Shown: positions 61,117-64,000 of the stretch, in pieces | Layout: every line of letters begins with the position of its first letter | Position numbering within the stretch: position 1 is the stretch's first letter | DNA from: an uncultured Flavonifractor sp. | Lineage (GTDB): Bacteria > Bacillota > Clostridia > Oscillospirales > Oscillospiraceae | Assembly (NCBI RefSeq): GCF_944385615.1 | Contig: NZ_CALWXV010000002.1 | Coordinates: 1-64,000 of the forward strand | Direction: 5' to 3' | DNA length: 64,000 nt | The notes under the pieces: generated by a model | Databases searched by the model: none | Told to the model about the DNA's origin: nothing | Seen by the model: the letters and a program-made list of their open reading frames with translations, nothing else | Position numbers and translations under genes: made by a program

Positions 61117-61865
61117 CCAAACGGATCATTCCCTGTATGGACGTGCGGGACGGCCGGGTGGTGAAAGGGGTTAACTTTGTTAACATCCGGGATGCTGGTG
61201 ATCCAGTGGAGCTGGCTAAATATTATTCCGACCAAGGGGCGGATGAAATTGTCTTTTTGGACATCACCGCTACCAGCGACGCACGAGATACTGTGGCCGA
61301 TGTGGTGGAGCGCACCGCCGCTCAGGTCTTTGTTCCACTAACGGTAGGGGGCGGCATCCGCACGTTGGAAGATTTTCAGCGACTGTTGCGGGCGGGGGCG
61401 GATAAAATCTCAGTCAACTCCGCGGCTGTGGCCCGACCGGAATTGATTTCCGAGGCTGCGGAGCGGTTTGGCTCCCAGTGTGTGGTGCTGGCAGTGGATG
61501 CCAGAGCCCGTGGGGACGGCACTTGGGAGGTAGTGGTGGCCGGAGGACGCAAGCCCACCGGTATGGACCTCATTGAGTGGGTCAAAAAAGGGGAGGCCCT
61601 GGGGGCGGGGGAAATTCTGCTCACCTCCATGGATGCCGATGGAACCAAGGCGGGCTTTGACCTGGCTATGACAAAAGCGGTTACAGATGCCGTCTCCATC
61701 CCGGTTATCGCCTCCGGCGGCTGCGGTTCTCTGGCCCATTTTGCGGAAGTTTTTGAGCAGACCAACTGCGATGCCGCTTTGGCCGCGTCCTTATTCCATT
61801 TTGGGGAGTTGACAGTACCCCAGGTCAAGGAGTATCTTGAAAGCAGACAGATCCCAGTGCGATAA
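61110..61865 (+). CDS. hisF: Imidazole glycerol phosphate synthase cyclase subunit
   Basis: The 251-residue barrel closes the imidazole ring using ammonia from HisH. Motifs: [46 protein letters not shown] with the catalytic Asp and [17 protein letters not shown] start at 61110, after AAAGGAGG inside hisA, gives the standard N terminus; a long upstream frame is ruled out. Confidence 0.97.
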   Translation: MLAKRIIPCMDVRDGRVVKGVNFVNIRDAGDPVELAKYYSDQGADEIVFLDITATSDARDTVADVVERTAAQVFVPLTVGGGIRTLEDFQRLLRAGADKISVNSAAVARPELISEAAERFGSQCVVLAVDARARGDGTWEVVVAGGRKPTGMDLIEWVKKGEALGAGEILLTSMDADGTKAGFDLAMTKAVTDAVSIPVIASGGCGSLAHFAEVFEQTNCDAALAASLFHFGELTVPQVKEYLESRQIPVR

Positions 61866-61886
61866 TCACACAAGGGGGACGAGTGT

Positions 61887-62129
61887 ATGCTGGACGACAT
61901 TTTTGATCTGTTTTCTGATCTGGTCGGAGAAACCAACGTACATCGGCTGACAGGGCGGAAATCTCCTGCCCAAACGCCGGACCGGAAACCGTCCAAGCCG
62001 AGGACTGCTACCAGCCGAGCAACGCCAACTACGTCAGGCGGACAGAACAAGTTGACCGCCAGCAGAGACCGGCGTGGTGGAGAAGATCCCTGGGATTGGA
62101 AGGAAAAGAAGCCGCCCTGGGAATTTTGA
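61887..62129 (+). CDS. Unknown 80-residue protein between hisF and hisI
   Basis: The protein begins with a short acidic helix (MLDDIFDLFSDLVGETNVHRL), continues as a low-complexity basic Pro/Thr/Ser/Arg stretch likely to be disordered, and ends with an acidic-aromatic tail EDPWDWKEKKPPWEF. AAGGGGG precedes the ATG; it starts 21 bases after hisF and ends seven before hisI, so it is a genuine operon member. I recognise no family. The helix plus WDW/PPWEF tail looks like peptide ligands for a protein partner. Confidence 0.68.
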   Translation: MLDDIFDLFSDLVGETNVHRLTGRKSPAQTPDRKPSKPRTATSRATPTTSGGQNKLTASRDRRGGEDPWDWKEKKPPWEF

Positions 62130-62136
62130 GGTGAGT

Positions 62137-62469
62137 ATGATGATAGCGCTGGACGATTTGTTCCAAAAGTCTGACCTGATTCCTGTTATTATCCAGGATG
62201 CGGAAACAGGCGAGGTCTTAATGCTGGGTTTTACCAAAAAAGAGGCAGTGGAGTTGACCCTAAAAACCAAAACCGCCTGGTTCTGGTCCCGCAGCCGACA
62301 GAAGCTGTGGAACAAGGGGGAGAGCTCCGGCCACTTCCTTCACGTGAAGAAGATAGTTACCGACTGCGATACCGATACCCTGCTCTATCTATGTACCCCG
62401 GAGGGGCCAACCTGCCACACCGGGGCCAGAAGCTGCTTTTTCAACATGATTTGGGAGGAGAAACCATGA
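62137..62469 (+). CDS. hisI: Phosphoribosyl-AMP cyclohydrolase
   Basis: The 110-residue monofunctional HisI opens the adenine ring of PR-AMP. Zinc/magnesium motif DCDTDTLLYLC and the second zinc cysteines in GPTCHTGARSC are complete; FWSRSRQKLWNKGESSGH is the substrate loop. Either of two adjacent ATGs (62137, 62140) may start translation after GAGGTGA. It overlaps hisE by four bases. Confidence 0.96.
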   Translation: MMIALDDLFQKSDLIPVIIQDAETGEVLMLGFTKKEAVELTLKTKTAWFWSRSRQKLWNKGESSGHFLHVKKIVTDCDTDTLLYLCTPEGPTCHTGARSCFFNMIWEEKP

Positions 62470-62795
62470 GCGATACCATTTTGCGGGACCTGTATCAGGT
62501 GGTGCTGGGCCGTAAGAGCGATCCACAGGAGGGGTCCTATACCTGCTACCTGTTTGACAAGGGCCTGGATAAAATTTTAAAGAAGGTGGGGGAGGAGAGC
62601 GCCGAGACCATCATCGCTGCTAAGAACGGTAAGCAGGAGGATACGGTGGGAGAGATCTCCGATCTGATCTATCACCTGATGGTACTCATGGCCGCTCAGG
62701 ATATCCCTCTGGACGCAGTACTGGCCGAGCTGGAACGCCGCAGCCACAAGATTGGCAACCTGAAACAGATGAAGGTTGTGGACCACGAGACGTAA
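62466..62795 (+). CDS. hisE: Phosphoribosyl-ATP pyrophosphohydrolase
   Basis: The 109-residue all-helical MazG-like enzyme removes pyrophosphate from PR-ATP. It shows SYTCYLFDKGLDKILKKVGEE, the metal-binding EESAE with GEISDLIYHL, and a typical C-terminal helix. It is the last gene of the operon, separate from hisI rather than fused as in many bacteria. Confidence 0.96.
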   Translation: MSDTILRDLYQVVLGRKSDPQEGSYTCYLFDKGLDKILKKVGEESAETIIAAKNGKQEDTVGEISDLIYHLMVLMAAQDIPLDAVLAELERRSHKIGNLKQMKVVDHET

Positions 62796-62824
62796 AGAAA
62801 GGTGGAAGATCTTTCTATTATCAC

Positions 62825-62864
62825 AAAGAAGACCTGCCGCAAACACTTGCGGCAGGCCTTCTTT
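62825..62864. terminator. Terminator of the his operon, shared with convergent gene
   Basis: AAAGAAG-a-CCTGCCGCAA pairs with TTGCGGCAGG-c-CTTCTTT around a four-base loop. A T-containing tail (GTATTT) is on the plus side and TGTGATAATAG on the minus side. Confidence 0.8.
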
Positions 62865-62882
62865 GTATTTGGATCAAAAGGT

Positions 62883-63416
62883 CTATTCCTTACCATAGGT
62901 GATAAACAGGGTGTACAACCGGCTGATGGTATTCCAGCTGTCTTGATCCAATACGCCGGTCTGAGTCCGGCCATCTAGCCGCTGTACCCATCGGATGTTA
63001 TGTTGAGTGGCAGGATCGTTATAGCCGGTCACCGGGGCGGATTCCAGACCATCCAGCAGCCGAGCCAGTGCCCGGAACATGGACTGCACCAAATAGAGGT
63101 GAATACTATCCTGATCTGGTTGGACAGAAAAGTCACAATTGGGGTAGCCACGGCAGGGAATGGGACCATTCAGCCTTGCCCTGGCCTGGAGGTAAAGGGC
63201 GGCGATGGCATCCCAGGTGGCTTGATCCACCCGCCCGGTGACTGGGGGAAAGAATTCCCGCTGGAATAGCATCACAGCTTCCAGCGTGCGCTCTCCAAAA
63301 ACGCCGTCCGGCGTCAGCCGCGGCAGAAAGTCATAGAGAAAGGACAGCTCCCGCAGCATAGTTTGGAGGCTGCGGACAGGCTGACCGATGAGGCGGATTT
63401 CCTGTGGAACGATCAT
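62883..63416 (-). CDS. Peptidoglycan-binding-repeat protein
   Basis: The 177-residue protein has PG-binding-1-type repeats: VRSLQTMLRELSFLYDFLPRLTPDGVFGERTLEAVMLFQREF and a second, weaker copy ending NIRWVQRLDGRTQTGVLDQDSWNTISRLY. There is no signal peptide. It may be exported by another route, act in the spore, or bind wall fragments inside. It overlaps the upstream gene by four bases (ATGA), so the two are coupled. GAGAGGAG precedes the ATG. Confidence 0.82.
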   Translation of the reverse strand: MIVPQEIRLIGQPVRSLQTMLRELSFLYDFLPRLTPDGVFGERTLEAVMLFQREFFPPVTGRVDQATWDAIAALYLQARARLNGPIPCRGYPNCDFSVQPDQDSIHLYLVQSMFRALARLLDGLESAPVTGYNDPATQHNIRWVQRLDGRTQTGVLDQDSWNTISRLYTLFITYGKE

Positions 63417-64000
63417 GCGGACGCTCCTCTCTGGTCGGCAGAGCCTAAGGTCATAGGCTGGCCGGGATACTGAGTCAGACCGGTGGCCTGGCTTTCAGGC
63501 AGGTCAGGACGGAACTCCTCGGGAATTACATTGGTATAGGTTTCCACTGTGTCCACAATGCCGGCGTATAGCCGGTAGAGCGCAATCCAGCTTTGGGGTC
63601 CCATAATACCGTCCTGGGGCAGACCGCTCATGCGCTGAAGGGCAATGACAGCGTTTTTGGTGGCGGGTCCATAAATGCCGTCAATTGCCACCCGGGGGAT
63701 GTTGTCGTAGAACTCAGATACCACCGACAGAACATACTGAACCACCTTTACCGAGTCGCCTCTGGCACCCTCGGACAATACGTTGGGGAAGGGCTGGTCT
63801 CCACTGCCGGGATAGTAGGTCTGGCCCTGGCTGATAAGTTCTGCCAGATCCAACACCCCCACATAAAGAAATACCAGCTTATACCAGGTTGAGTTGCCAA
63901 CAATGCCATCGGGGGTAAGGTCAAAGATTTCCTGGAATTTTTTTACCGCGCCTTCGGTGGCGGAGCCGAAAATACCATCCACCGGATAGACTTTTGGGAT
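63413..64000 (-). CDS. Peptidoglycan-binding-repeat protein, C-terminal part (cut by window edge)
   Basis: At least 196 residues are visible; the frame stays open to the window end, so the N terminus is outside. Repeats with the DGIFGSATEGAVKKFQEIF and DGIYGPATKNAVIALQRMSG pattern, each followed by a TW/SW-containing helix, are PG-binding-1 domains. Between them lies a linker with YYPGSGDQPFPNVLSEGARG. It is cotranscribed with the downstream repeat protein. A catalytic or signal domain may lie in the missing part. Confidence 0.8.
   Translation of the reverse strand: MPKVYPVDGIFGSATEGAVKKFQEIFDLTPDGIVGNSTWYKLVFLYVGVLDLAELISQGQTYYPGSGDQPFPNVLSEGARGDSVKVVQYVLSVVSEFYDNIPRVAIDGIYGPATKNAVIALQRMSGLPQDGIMGPQSWIALYRLYAGIVDTVETYTNVIPEEFRPDLPESQATGLTQYPGQPMTLGSADQRGASA

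Noticed and set aside
1..64000. Mobile elements, prophage, tRNA/rRNA genes or CRISPR arrays
   Set aside because: No transposase, integrase, phage gene, cloverleaf-like tRNA sequence or spaced direct-repeat array was found on reading both strands.

Overview
The window is a high-GC, gene-dense stretch of chromosome from a spore-forming Clostridia-type Firmicute, most likely family Oscillospiraceae (Flavonifractor/Lawsonibacter/Oscillibacter-like). The evidence is as follows: spoIIGA-sigE is present; polC is the Gram-positive replicase; the fructose-bisphosphatase is class III; there is a K+-dependent-type membrane pyrophosphatase; genes carry AGGAGG ribosome sites; and sigma-A promoters are clear. 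I see no insertion sequence, prophage, CRISPR array, tRNA or rRNA. The species is not determined.

Layout. 1-850 (minus): purE-purC end of a purine operon, preceded by a promoter, a 24-codon leader ORF and a terminator hairpin that together look like an attenuator. 997-5399 (minus): glgX debranching enzyme and an aconitase-family hydratase. 5603-7168 (plus): secreted cell-wall amidase. 7234-9874 (minus): a DUF6530-like protein and class III Fbp. 10055-13586 (plus): first heterodimeric ABC exporter. 13635-19694 (minus): hppA, the trkA-trkH potassium uptake pair and an exported protein. 19968-25106 (plus): nucleoside phosphorylase, then marR with a second, paralogous heterodimeric ABC exporter. 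25283-25432: a 49-residue Cys/Gly-rich protein. 25496-29353 (minus): response regulator, histidine kinase and transglutaminase-like lipoprotein in overlapping genes. 29513-30448 (minus): S1-domain RNA-binding protein.

30609-32207 (plus): DUF951-hisC-DsrE-like operon. 32348-33932: spoIIGA-sigE. 34295-38617: pyrimidine operon pyrC-pyrF-(zinc ribbon)-pyrK-pyrD behind a possible leader peptide, running on into a phosphatase-acetyltransferase fusion, a YgiQ-type radical SAM protein and a surface phosphodiester glycosidase. 43456-45181: ArsR-controlled permease/thioredoxin-like operon with two operators, followed by a relic of a heavy-metal P-type ATPase (45250-45363). 45542-55925: housekeeping run pyrH-frr-uppS-cdsA-dxr-rseP-ispG-polC. 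56123-62795: his operon hisZGDBHAF-(unknown)-hisI-hisE; hisC lies about 25 kb away. 62883-64000 (minus): two overlapping peptidoglycan-binding-repeat genes, the first running out of the window.

The region is mostly core metabolism. The least explained pieces are regulatory or small: the purE leader peptide/attenuator, the pyrC leader, the paired ArsR operators beside a decayed ATPase, unnamed small proteins inside the pyr and his operons, and tandem 8-bp repeats before the DUF6530 gene. Functions are assigned from recognised motifs and gene order by eye; no database search was run.
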